Shown: positions 28,586 through 39,100 of the stretch, piece by piece
Numbering within the stretch: position 1 is the first letter of the stretch
Layout of the letters: every line of letters begins with the position of its first letter
Origin: Paraspadella gotoi
Taxonomy: Eukaryota; Chaetognatha
Length of the DNA stretch: 64,000 bases
Assembly (NCBI GenBank): GCA_051294375.1
Contig: CM119271.1
Location: forward strand, 3,069,061-3,133,060
Direction: 5' to 3'
Notes under the pieces: model-generated
Databases searched by the model: none
What the model saw: only the letters and a program-made list of their open reading frames with translations
Told to the model about the DNA's origin: nothing
Made by a program: the position numbers and the translations under genes

Positions 28586-29976
28586 ATGCAGAAGAAAAAA
28601 CCAAACGACTTCCCCCGACGTTTCGCTAATTTTATGCGTTTTACGAAAACGAAACTACTTTTCCTAGTCACCCTTACAATGGCCTTGTCCCTCCTTCGAA
28701 TCACGATGGGAGCTAATCACAGTCAAACCTTCAAAAAACTCCAGTCGTTTTGCAAAAAACGTTCCAAAGTCAAGTTTCCGCAGGTTGTGATGGATCCAAT
28801 TTTTGGGAGACGTTTTGACGAACTAAATTAGTTACTTTATGGTATTTTAAAATTAAATTCCTGCCCGACCTTCCCTGTTTTCTTTATTCATGCTAGGCGT
28901 CCTCGGCGTCGGAAAAGTCAACTCTGACGTCGCGATTGACTCCGCTGCAGTTTCGCGTGACGCAAGACGGCGGGACGGAACGCGCCTTCGCCGGGGAATT
29001 CGTCGGTCACAAGGGGAGAGGCACGTACGGTTGCGTCGTGTGCGGGCAGGTGAGTTTACGAAGGGTAAAGTTAAGTCGAAACCGGTGATTATTTTAGAAA
29101 TGTGGAGAGGTGAATCCTGAATTATTAGGGACGAAATGACTTTAAGCATTCTCCTATTGTGTGTGTGTGTGTGATGCGTATGTTTACATTGTGTGGTGTC
29201 TTTCTGTGAGCTTCTCACCACTTCTAATCTTCAGGACTTAAAAAGCATTCACCTATTCTCTCCGTTTGTGTGAGGCGTAGGTCTGCATTTTATGGTGTCC
29301 GTCTGTGTTTCTAATCTCCCTAAATTCGCCCGCGATTCCCTCCTCAGGAATTGTTTTCCTCCAAGACCAAGTACGAATCTTACTCGGGGTGGCCTTCCTT
29401 CTACGACGTCATCGAGCAGAATCGCGTCGTACTCTTCGAAGACATGGCCAACGGCCTTCATCGTATCGAAGGTAGTCTCCACTTTGGGCCCTTTCTCCTC
29501 ACCAACGTTTAAATTTTAATAAAAAATATAATACATAGGTTTTTTTTTAATTCTGTTAGTCGTGTGCGCGGAATGTGGCGCCCATTTAGGACATGTTTTT
29601 GACGACGGTCCGAAGCCGACGAATACCAGGTGAATAGTTTACCGTGGCAATTTTATTGTTACTTTTTTTCGAATAAGTAATAAAATAATCTTGAAAGAAC
29701 AAAACATGACTTTTCAGATACTGCGTCAACAGCGCCTCTCTCCGATTTTATCCCAAATCCTCTCGTTGCGAAGAAAACTCGAAAATTCCGTCGCAGCCTC
29801 GCGAAAAGACTTGGAGCGATCCGAAAGAAGCTCCGGACGAAGACGCCTGCGTCGCCGCCGCCGAAGACGACGCCGCCGTCGAGACCTCGACTCTCGACGG
29901 CGAAGGAAACGAGGACGACGCGTTCGCGCCGAGTATCTCCGAATTCAAGTGCACCTCGTCCGGTTGCGGACCATAA
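28586..29976 (+). CDS. MSRB: Methionine-R-sulfoxide reductase B with acidic C-terminal extension
   Basis: Five exons, 28586-28783, 28897-29049, 29348-29471, 29560-29629 and 29718-29976, give 267 aa. The MsrB domain spans about residues 79-195: [10 protein letters not shown], the zinc Cys pairs CVVC and [25 protein letters not shown] and the catalytic-cysteine motif [11 protein letters not shown] (Cys near 184). It reduces methionine-R-sulfoxide in proteins using thioredoxin-type reductants. The N-terminus has a basic stretch and then one hydrophobic segment ([14 protein letters not shown]), suggesting ER or organelle targeting, so it is closer to the MSRB2/MSRB3 type. The first exon was chosen because its phase-0 donor (CAG/GTTGTG) joins the reductase frame without a stop. 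About 70 residues of acidic sequence follow the domain and end in KCTSSGCGP, which is unusual. Confidence 0.9.
29159..29173. repeat. (GT)n microsatellite in MSRB intron 2
   Basis: Seven to eight GT units inside intron 2 (29050-29347). Confidence 0.7.
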
Positions 29977-32391
29977 CGTTGTTTACGAACGAATGTTTGT
30001 GGAATCGGCCCGAGCGAAAAGGATGTGATGGTCGACGGTTATGCTTTATGGTTTTGAGTTGCTGTATTTTTTTTTCCTGTCGTCTTGCGTTATATTTGCG
30101 ATTTTTGTTTCTATTAGTATTACGAAATTCCTTCGAACGAATAATTCCTTTTTTTCCCATTTTGGCAAAATGTGATTATGGTTGGATAGGGGGGGGATTA
30201 ATGTCGTCATCTTCCTATTACTATTTCATAAAAAATTGGGTTTCAATTCTTTGAAATTGGCTAATATTGATCGTCTGCCATGTCTTTCATTTAGATTTCG
30301 TTGTATATTTGATTTCTTTTCATTTAAAAGTATCATTTAAATCACCGCTTTTAAATTGATTTGCCGCTACTCGTTCCAGCATTTTCAATATTGGTCTCAT
30401 GCGCTTTGGTTTCAAAGTTCATCTTGTTGCTAATCATCAAAATTGTCCAACTAACTTGAACGACGCAGTTCGTCTTATTTAAGATTACCATAAAAATCAT
30501 TAGTATGTCATATTTATATCTTTCTTATAGATCGATAATTGTTTAATATGTGCGTAATTATATTTGGGCATGGTCTGACTCCCTTGACTCCTTTACTTAA
30601 AACTAATAAATAATTGTATTTGTATAATTGGGAAAATTAAAATGCTTAACCTAAAGGATCCATGAAAAAAAAATTTACCTAATTACTTAAATACATAAAT
30701 TACATATTGTAATAGTGGTTCGAATAGAACAATTTTAAAAGATTCTAAATAAAAATCTTTATAAAATGTCTAATTTTTAATCACATTTAAAAAATTTGTT
30801 TCCGAAACGACTCCTGCCCAATTGCCCATTGCCGATCGAAAAATATCGTAGGATTAATGCTACCAATTTTCAAACATTTATCATTATTATTTTCTAATCT
30901 GCTTGAATATTTGCTTTTTTTGGTTTGCTATTTATATAATTAAATCATTAAAATTTTCATTTTTCAAGCAGTCATGATTAATGAATGTTTTTGTTTATAT
31001 CAGTTATAGAAATAATGAAATTTAGCTATATGTAGAATTAAAAATAAAAGACGAAATCAATTTACAGATTAGTAAACAACTAACAACGTTATTGACATTG
31101 AACCTAAAAATTATACATAGTACGTTTATGTGTAATGTATATGTGATAACGTCAGTTCATGTTTAAAATTAAATAGGTCCTCGGATTGAGATCGTGTTAT
31201 TTTGTTTTTTCCGTAATCTCTTTGCTGCTGCAGAAGCCCGGCCACACCGAAGCGTCGGTGCTGCGTCTGTTGCTGCCTCCGCCGCAGCTGCTGTCTTCCC
31301 TCAACACGCATTCCTTTCATCCTCCGCCATCTTGATCTCATTGCAAATCACTCTCAAATCAAATATGAGGTCAAAATCGCGTCACTCAGCGCGTCGAGGC
31401 GTTTAAAGTTCCTTTTAAACGCTTCCCCGACGTCACAACTCTCTCTCCCGATCGCATGGGCACTTAAACATCCGGATATCGATATAACAGTAAAATTATG
31501 ATGGGTCCTTTCTTTTTAAAAAAATAACCGAAAGCCCTTTATTAACCTATCAACCTTTTCCTTTTTTTTCCTCCTTTCATCCGCCTTTTTTTAAAATATG
31601 TAAAATACTTATGTATTTTTGTGTAATTCTCGGAGCAGGGTATATTGTTTTTTTTAAAGATACGCATCCTGCTGTAGAACAAAGTACGAAAGGTATTATG
31701 AGATCTCCCTAATTTAATGTTATCGCGTTTATGCTTCCAGAATTCCCTGACCGTCACTTTTCCCCAGAAAAGAAACTCTCCTCGTCCCCCATCCTCCAAA
31801 TTTGGGGCCCGAAAGGTTCGATTGTCACGCGAGAGTGTCCCCGAAGTCTTCTTCTTGATCCCGGACCCCCGGACCTTTTTTTGTTAAATCCAAAATTCTC
31901 CTTGATAACTTTTTTTTAACTCCAAAGTCCCCGAAAGTCTCCGAATCGAAAAAAAAAAAGAAAAGGAAAAAAAAAAATCCGTTTTATTGAAAAGTGATTT
32001 AGAGTAATAAGTTGGCGGATCCCCGCACCGAAAATATCGTCCCCTTCAAACCAACCCCGAAGCTTTCGTCCTCTCCTTCTCCACATCCATTGTCCTCGAC
32101 CCCGGGCGGACTTTTTTTCTTCCCTTCCCGCTCTCTCTCTCTCTCTTTCTCTCTCTCAAAAAAAAAACCGAAAAAACCAAAGGAATCCCGGGACCCTCCT
32201 TCCTCTCCTCCAGGAAAGGAAAAAAAAAATACGCCCGTTTCGAAATTAAATATCCTTGGGCCTCTCCCCTCCACCCTTCGATAAATAAGGCTTTTTTTGA
32301 GACGATTTGCTAATTATCATCTCCCCCCCTCCTCCTCCGATTCATTTTCTCCCCGCCACCAAAATAATTTTAAAACCCCTTACCTGCGATC
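29977..32391. other. Large gap upstream of hnRNP K
   Basis: 2.4 kb. From 29977 to about 31190 it is A/T-rich with nothing recognisable. A G+C-rich block at about 31225-31340 stands out and is listed separately. From about 31741 to 32391 the sequence is pyrimidine-rich with homopolymer runs and a CT tract (about 32131-32158). This is consistent with a long hnRNP K 5' leader that begins after a good acceptor (ATGCTTCCAG ending 31740). Confidence 0.5.
31235..31371 (+). promoter_or_regulatory. G+C-rich island, possible noncoding exon or promoter of hnRNP K
   Basis: Bounded by an acceptor-like CTGCTGCAG ending at 31234 and a donor-like GAG/GTCAAA at 31371/31372. It is rich in GCC/GCT triplets and contains CCGCCATCTTG (31324-31334), a match to the animal YY1/Pho core. 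Short ORFs cross it on both strands but neither looks like a protein domain. A 5'-UTR exon or core promoter of the hnRNP K gene is the simplest reading. Confidence 0.35.
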
Positions 32392-33561
32392 ATGAGCACC
32401 GACTACGAAGGTCAGAAGCGGCCCGCCGATTCTAACGGGTACCACAACAGCGACAGCCAGGACGGCTCGCCCCCATTCAAGAAATGCCGCCGCGGCGAAG
32501 GCCCGAGAACGGAGCTCCGGCTCCTGATGAACAGCAAATCGACGGGAGCGATCATCGGCAAGGCCGGCACCAACATCAAGCGCCTGCGAGAGGTCTTCAA
32601 GGCGGCCGTGACCATCCCCGACTGCAACGGACCCGAACGGGTGCTCTCCGTGACGGCCGAGCTGGGCACCGCGTTAGAGGTGCTTTTGGATATCCTTCCC
32701 CGCACGCTAGAGAGCGCGTCGGGAAACGCGACGTCGCCCGAAGCCGCCAGTGGAGACGTGGAGGCACGCCTGCTGATCCATCAGAGCCAAGCCGGGCCCG
32801 TTATCGGTCGCGCGGGGAGCAAGATCAAGGACCTGCGCGATGAAACCAAGACCAACATCAAGGTGTTCTCCCAGTGCTGTCCCGGCTCTACCGACCGCGT
32901 TGTCCAGATCTCTGGCAAAGCCGAACAGGTCGTCGACACCATACAGCGCATCCTCGAGCTCTCCGCCGAATCTGGCGTCAAGGGGGCCGTCCAGCCTTAC
33001 GATCCCTTCAACTTTAACGACTTCGGGGCCAACGAATACGGCGGCTTCGGGGGCAGCGGAAACTACGCCGCCGCTCAGGGCGCCATGGCTCGTTCCCCCG
33101 CCGGAGGCGGCATGATCCCCACGCGCGGCGGCATGATGGGCGGCGGGCGGGGCGGGCCCGGTCTCATGGGCGCTCCCGGTCGCGGCGGCATGGTCGGCCG
33201 GATGGGCATGAATCAGCAGCGGTACCGCAGCGCCGGCGGCATCCAAGGCATGGCGGACGCGGACGCTCCGCTCGACCCCGCCTTTGCCGGCCAGCCCAAC
33301 ACCGCCCACTCGGTCGGCGAGAAGACGACCCAGCAAGTCTCCATTCCCAAAGACCTCGCCGGCTCCATCATCGGACCGGCGGGGACCCGAATCCGCGCCA
33401 TCCGCGCTCAAAGCGGCGCCCAGATCATTCTGGGCAAGAGCGGCGAGGGTGGCTCCAGCGCCGACGACCGCATCATCACCATCACCGGAACCGAGGAGCA
33501 GGTGCAGAACGCTCAATACCTCCTGCAGATGGCGGTGCGCCAACACTCGGGAAAATACTGA
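32392..33561 (+). CDS. HNRNPK: hnRNP K, triple KH-domain RNA-binding protein
   Basis: One uninterrupted exon of 389 codons. KH1 (about 39-105) has the GxxG loop in IIGKAGTNIKRLRE. KH2 (about 125-193) has VIGRAGSKIKDLRDET. KH3 (about 315-383) has IIGPAGTRIRAIRAQSGA. Between KH2 and KH3 is a Gly/Met/Arg-rich segment with RGG-type motifs (about 225-285), the usual site of the KI/SH3-binding region in vertebrates. The N-terminal KRPADSNG and FKKCRR resemble the vertebrate bipartite nuclear signal. It binds C-rich RNA and DNA in the nucleus and cytoplasm. It is odd that the coding region is intronless in such an intron-rich neighbourhood. G+C content and third-position C are very high. Confidence 0.95.
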   Translation: MSTDYEGQKRPADSNGYHNSDSQDGSPPFKKCRRGEGPRTELRLLMNSKSTGAIIGKAGTNIKRLREVFKAAVTIPDCNGPERVLSVTAELGTALEVLLDILPRTLESASGNATSPEAASGDVEARLLIHQSQAGPVIGRAGSKIKDLRDETKTNIKVFSQCCPGSTDRVVQISGKAEQVVDTIQRILELSAESGVKGAVQPYDPFNFNDFGANEYGGFGGSGNYAAAQGAMARSPAGGGMIPTRGGMMGGGRGGPGLMGAPGRGGMVGRMGMNQQRYRSAGGIQGMADADAPLDPAFAGQPNTAHSVGEKTTQQVSIPKDLAGSIIGPAGTRIRAIRAQSGAQIILGKSGEGGSSADDRIITITGTEEQVQNAQYLLQMAVRQHSGKY

Positions 33562-34595
33562 GCCCTGACGGGAGCGGGGAGAAACGGGGACGTTGTTTGA
33601 GAGAGGAAACGTTTGAAATGGAATACTGGCCCCCAAGTCCCCCCCCTCCTCCCTCGTAAATTTCTTTCTCTTTTTTGCTCCCCCCCCAATTCTGACGGCG
33701 ACGAGAGATAGTTTTTCTTTACTTTAGAATGAAAGATCTTGACGTTTGGTTTTGTTTTTGTTTTTTTTTTATGCTTTTCATTTTTCAAGTTTAATAATAG
33801 AATGCTACCTTAGATTAATGTTAAAAAGGAATTGAAACGAAATGTTCCTCGATGCCGACGGGAATTTTTTTTTTTTTTTTTTATCATGGTGTAAATCTTC
33901 GGGATAAGTCACTTTGATTTGTTCTGCTTTTTCTCCTGTCTTTACCCATTTCCTTTACCTTCGAACCGATCTGTAAATTTTTCGATGGTCCTACTTCGAG
34001 TAACATCGACAAACTTTAAGGATGATGGCAAAATGCTTTTAGAACGTAGTCCGATTAACGTCTTATCTATGTCAACTCGTAACTTGTTTTTACGTTAGAT
34101 TGTTTTCGACGCCTGGCAATTGCCAACATTCTCAGCATTCCCTTTTTAGCTCTAGTTGCGCTGATTTATTGAGTTTTGATAATCCTATCAATTACCTTTT
34201 AGGAATCCAGACGACCGCCCAAAAAAATTTTTTCGAGTATTTTTTTTTCGATGGTATTATTTATTCCTATATTATGATTACGTAAGTTCAAGAAGGGATT
34301 TTTTTTTTCGTTTTAAGATTTTAAAAAAGAAATCGATTTTTTTTCTCTCTTTTTGCTTCAATTTTTCTTTGTCGTTGTATTTTTCTAATCCCGTTTCTCC
34401 TAATCCTGATCAATGTAGGTATAGATCATTATTTTCAGATTTATAACAAAAAGATGAACGGGAAAAGACTTTTCAAGGTCCTTCGATTTAAAAAAAAAAA
34501 GAAACCTTGCATGCTGCCCATCTCGTTTGTCAACTGGAGGTGAAGTTTTACTTGTAATTTTACCTCCTGAATCAGTCATTTATCACGATTTAATG

Positions 34596-34601
34596 AATAA
34601 A
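34596..34601 (+). terminator. Candidate distal poly(A) signal of hnRNP K
   Basis: AATAAA about 1 kb after the stop codon. No closer canonical signal was noticed. Confidence 0.35.
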
Positions 34602-35060
34602 AGGTAGTTACATGGTCCTTATTTGATGATTTTATTGTATTTAGTCTCAATACGTTTAGATATCTGTGGAAAGCTATTAAAAAGTGAATAAAGAAGCGTT
34701 TGAAATTTGTTTTGAATGTTTGTACTTGTTGAAGTTAGATTAATTAATTTCTCATTCCTGAAGTCACTCGCCACGAAATATATATTGTATTTTAAGAAAT
34801 TATTAAAAGTTTAAAAATGATTTAAAGCGGTAAAATTTGCAAGAATAGCCATCGCTCATAGTAAGAGTAAATAAGTTCGTTTAGAAGCTACAATCGGTCT
34901 AATTTTAGAGCTGTCAAACTTTAATACAATCTTTCGAAATATATCTTAATGAATAAACTTTTTATCTAGTGATTACTTACCGTTTTACTGATGTGACAAT
35001 AAATGAGATTGAGGCTACGCCTTGAACCCACCATGGCTTGTATTAAGTTAGGGTTTAGAA

Positions 35061-35168
35061 TTTGAGATGAGAAAAGTTTTCTTTGTTTTCACATCGAAAT
35101 TTTTAATGTCGGTGATTTTTCATTAAAAATTTTGTTGTGAAAATAAAGAAAACTTTTCTCATCTCAAA
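35061..35168. repeat. Near-perfect inverted repeat (48-bp arms, 12-bp loop)
   Basis: Left arm 35061-35108 and right arm 35121-35168 are reverse complements at about 45 of 48 positions, separated by 12 bp. Such a hairpin is typical of a short inverted-repeat element (MITE-like) or a foldback. No target-site duplication is obvious at its edges and no ORF is inside. Confidence 0.8.
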
Positions 35169-36141
35169 GCTTATTTATTGAAAAAATATATAATTTTATC
35201 TTGTTGTACCAATTTATAACAGATTTTATTTCATATTTGCAACTAATAATACGAGTTAAGCTAGGTAGTTTTCATTAAGTAAGGTACGCACTAGTCATCC
35301 TACCGTTGACGTTTAGTCAAATAACGAGGGTAAATAATAAGTGGCAAAGTATTTGGTTGACAATAGTTTATTAATGACGGACAATGATTAGGGTGATGAC
35401 ATAGGTAACGATGACACAATGACAAAGGTGATGACAATATTAAATAGTTCAATAATTATTTGAAGAAGAGTTCTTTCTTGAGTTTGGGTGTAGAGGTGAA
35501 TGCCTAGAGTTCTCTTAGCAATTTTGACCATCAATCCCTCCGTCGGTTCCTCTGTCGGTCATTGGTCATTCTAAGGTTGGAAGTAATGTGATTCGTCGGC
35601 ATTCTGATGATTCGTGAAGGAGACGAGCAATCACATCACTAGGCCAACCAAGTCCGTTTATCGGTCCATTCCGTTGATGCTACATTTTAAGTGATTTATC
35701 AGAACTGATAAAGAAAGCCATTTTCTCCAGTGCATATATGTCGAATGTCTACTTATGAACGACTCGGTATTTCGTTTTGAACAATACGACAATGAATCAC
35801 TTCTTCTATTCTCTTCATATTTTCTCAGTATTAAGAAGTCGGATGAAACTATTGCCTTCCCACTCGTTGACGTTGTCACCATTTCTCATGCGATCATTCG
35901 TCACCCGATTTCTAACCCGCCTCCTGTCGGAGACCGCGTCTAACAAATGAACAACGTTATGCGTAATTATTTTGCTTTCACGTTGCTGTCGTCGCCTGCC
36001 TTAGTAATTATCCCGACCTTTCTTCCCCGAGATTAGATCCTACTTTGTCTCGGGACTCGAGGCCGTAATAAAAGAGCCTTTAAACTCGAATCATATTCTG
36101 GGGCGGGTCTCGTTTTAGCGCCGCCCTTCCCACTCCCCGCG

Positions 36142-39100
36142 ATGCACGGCGGCGTGGAGTGGACCTCGGCGACTCGGCGCTTCGTCGCCCTTCTCTTGCC
36201 GACGCTCCTCGTCACGCAAAACTCGGCGGCGTTGTTCGAAGATCAGGCCGGAAAGTGGGACTGGCGCCAGTCCTACGTCGGCGCCGTCAAGTTTTTGGAG
36301 ACTGACGCCGCCTCGAGCTCTGGGGGCGGCACCGGTCTCAAGCGTGTCTTTGTCGCCACGAGAGACAACGCTGTCGCTGCCATCAATGCCAGGTTTTATA
36401 ATATTTTGTGTAACAATTGTATAGCAATTCGAGTTTTTAGATATTAAAGATTGAAAGGCAATCTATTACAATAACCAATCTCCTCCTAAGGACGGGTCAC
36501 CTCCATTGGCGCCACCTCTACAACCAAGGTGACTTGGGCACCATCCACGCCCTATTGGGTGGCGCTCTTTCATATTCTCCCGGCGTAGTCACGGTCTCCG
36601 GCGCCGCTCAACCTCTCGTCCGCTGCTGGCACAAAGAGAAGGGCCATCTGTTGTGGGAGACTGTGCTCGCTCTTCCCGAGCGATCGTCGGGCAAGTCGAC
36701 TTCCTTCTTCGTGACGGCGCTCTTCGCCGACGGCCACGATTATACGAAGAACGTCGTCCTCGTCTTCTCCCACGCCGTCACCGTCCTCAATTTAGAAAGC
36801 GGGAGCGTCGTGTGGACGCATCATTTCGACGCCGCCGAGACGCCGATCGCCGCGTCGGCTCTGGCGGCCCCGGGCTCGTCCAAGGCCGGCGAAGAGGAAG
36901 GTTTCGCTGTATTGACGGTCGAACCGCGAAAAAGGGTAATTAGGTTTAGAGGATATTAAAAGTATTAAAACTTTATGGCTTTGTTCGATATTTTCCTTTC
37001 CTTAGGAAAGAGATTTGTTTTAACGAAACAACGACTTTATTTAAGACATGTTTCGACTCTAATTCACGCTGATGAAGACTCGAATCAGAGTTGAAACATG
37101 TCTGTTTTATCTTAAATAAAGTCGATTAAAAAAATATCGATTTGTTTTAACAAACAAATCGATATTTTTCTTTACAAAAATCCACAAAGTCAGATCCCAA
37201 ATTGCTAAACTTTATGAACACAGCAGTAAAAAATATCATAACTTGGTATCAAACTTACTATTCAGTATTCAGATACCTTACCTTACCCTACCTTACCAGG
37301 CCTTCGTCAAGTTCTTCGACTCTCAGACTGGCGACATTGACGAGGTGAGGGAATTGGCGGCCGATTGGATCCCATCCGACGGCGACGTCCCCTGCGCGAT
37401 CGACGCCGCGGCATCGCTGCTTTGTTTCGACCGGGATGCGCGCCTTCTTCGCTTCGCCGCCCTGCGGAAGCAAGTGAGGACCGGAGAGGGAGACGGGGTT
37501 GGGATGAAACGTCTGTTGAAAAGGACGGAATTTAAATTTTTAGTTGTAATATGAAGTTGAATGAACAGTTCGAAACTAAGTCTTTTCCCTTCTTCCATTC
37601 TTCGCAGTCTAAATTTCTCGCCAAGTCTCTGGAGTTTGTCTTCGAAGGCGACGACCTCATTGAGGTTATCTCTCCCATGGGCATCAACTCTGGGCTTTTT
37701 CAAATGAGCCTTTCTAGCGGCGATCGATCCGTCGTCGCCGTGAATGCCGACGGCCTCGTCCCCATCGTCGCCCGCGCATCTTCTCCGTCAACCTTGGTCG
37801 CATTCGGCGACGCCCGACTTCTGCTCCGCGTCGAATCACGCCTCGCCGGTGCCGATCCATCTGGGGACAAAGATGTCGACGGCGCCGCTACGACTCATCC
37901 TTACGTCCTTAAATTCGCCGACGCCAAGACCGGCGACGACCGGCCCGACCTCGAAAAGTCTCTCGATCTCGCTGGGTGGCGCGGCGATGCGAAGGCGCTG
38001 GTCGGCGTCGCCTTTTCCTCCAAGAAAGACGCCACCGCGGTCTCCTTCCGTCTTGTGGCGTCGATGACGGACTATTCCCTTCTGCTGGTGACGACGCCTG
38101 GAAGAGCGGCGTGGATTCGCGAAGAGGCGCTGGCGTCTGTGCTGAGCGTCGCCATGGTCGACCTGCCTATCTCGAAGGTGCAGGCGGCGCTTTTCCAGGA
38201 TCAGAACGGCGGAAAGAAGGACGACGTCCTGACGGCTTTCGTCAAAAGGATCTCCATGCAGGTTGCATCCTGATTTCCGTTTTCTTTTTCGGGTTTTAGC
38301 CGAAAATCTGTTTTGTTCGTTGCATCGCATGAGTTTCTTTGTTTCAGGTTGACCAATTTGTGACCTTCATGTACTTCCTCCAAGACAAGTTCCGCGTCCG
38401 TCTCCCTCCTGCTCGCGACGCCCAAGGACGGCCAGTTCGTCGAGAACATTCCTCCTCTTCCTCTTTGTCCTCCTCCTCTTCTTCCTCTCCGACTCGCGAC
38501 ATTTTCGACCCTAATCCGCCCGACATGGAACTCGTCCGTGACGAGTTTGGACTCCGCAAAATCATCGTCGTCTCTACGGCCTCCAGCAAGTTGATTGGGC
38601 TCGACTCGGACACGGGTTTGTTTTGAGGGCTGTATCGATAGTTAAAAATAATTATTTCTTAATCTAGTGGTATTTTGCCCTAACTCCTAGGCTACGTCAT
38701 CTGGCAGCGATATCTCCCCCGCCTTCGCCCCTTCGATTCCTCCGCCACCGGCGCCCGCCCCTTCGGCGCCACGCATCTCTCCATTTCCCCTCTCTTCGTA
38801 CTTCGCACGTCGGCTCACGTCTCCCACGACCCGCTCTGCGTCGTCCTGGGAAAATCTCCGACCACCGGGGAGGGGGTGGCCTTCGAGTTCAATCCGCTCA
38901 CCGGCGAACCCACCGGCGCCGACGCGGATCCCGACGGTTTCGTTCCGCTGGGCTTCATGGTCGCTCAGGCTACGCTTCTCGACGCCGCGTTTCCTTCGGC
39001 CGACGACCACGTGCGCGGCGTGCTTTTTCTTGATAGCTATTCGAACGTGCGCGTACGGCCGGCTTCGTTGAAGACGGATTTGAAGGTATCGAGTATCGTG

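Larger units (their letters stand above)
33562..36141. other. Large A/T-rich gap between hnRNP K and EMC1
   Basis: 2.6 kb. The first kilobase is probably hnRNP K 3'UTR, with many T-runs and an AATAAA at 34596-34601. A long hairpin is listed separately at 35061-35168. ORFs at 35658-35882 (minus) and 35755-35943 (plus) overlap each other and resemble no domain. A pyrimidine-AG (36117-36118) lies 24 bp before the EMC1 start. Confidence 0.5.

Noticed and set aside
32707-33636. 309-codon open frame on the minus strand opposite hnRNP K
   Set aside because: It is the shadow of a very G+C-rich coding exon. The protein is Ala/Gly/Arg/His-biased with no domain, whereas the + frame encodes three clear KH domains.
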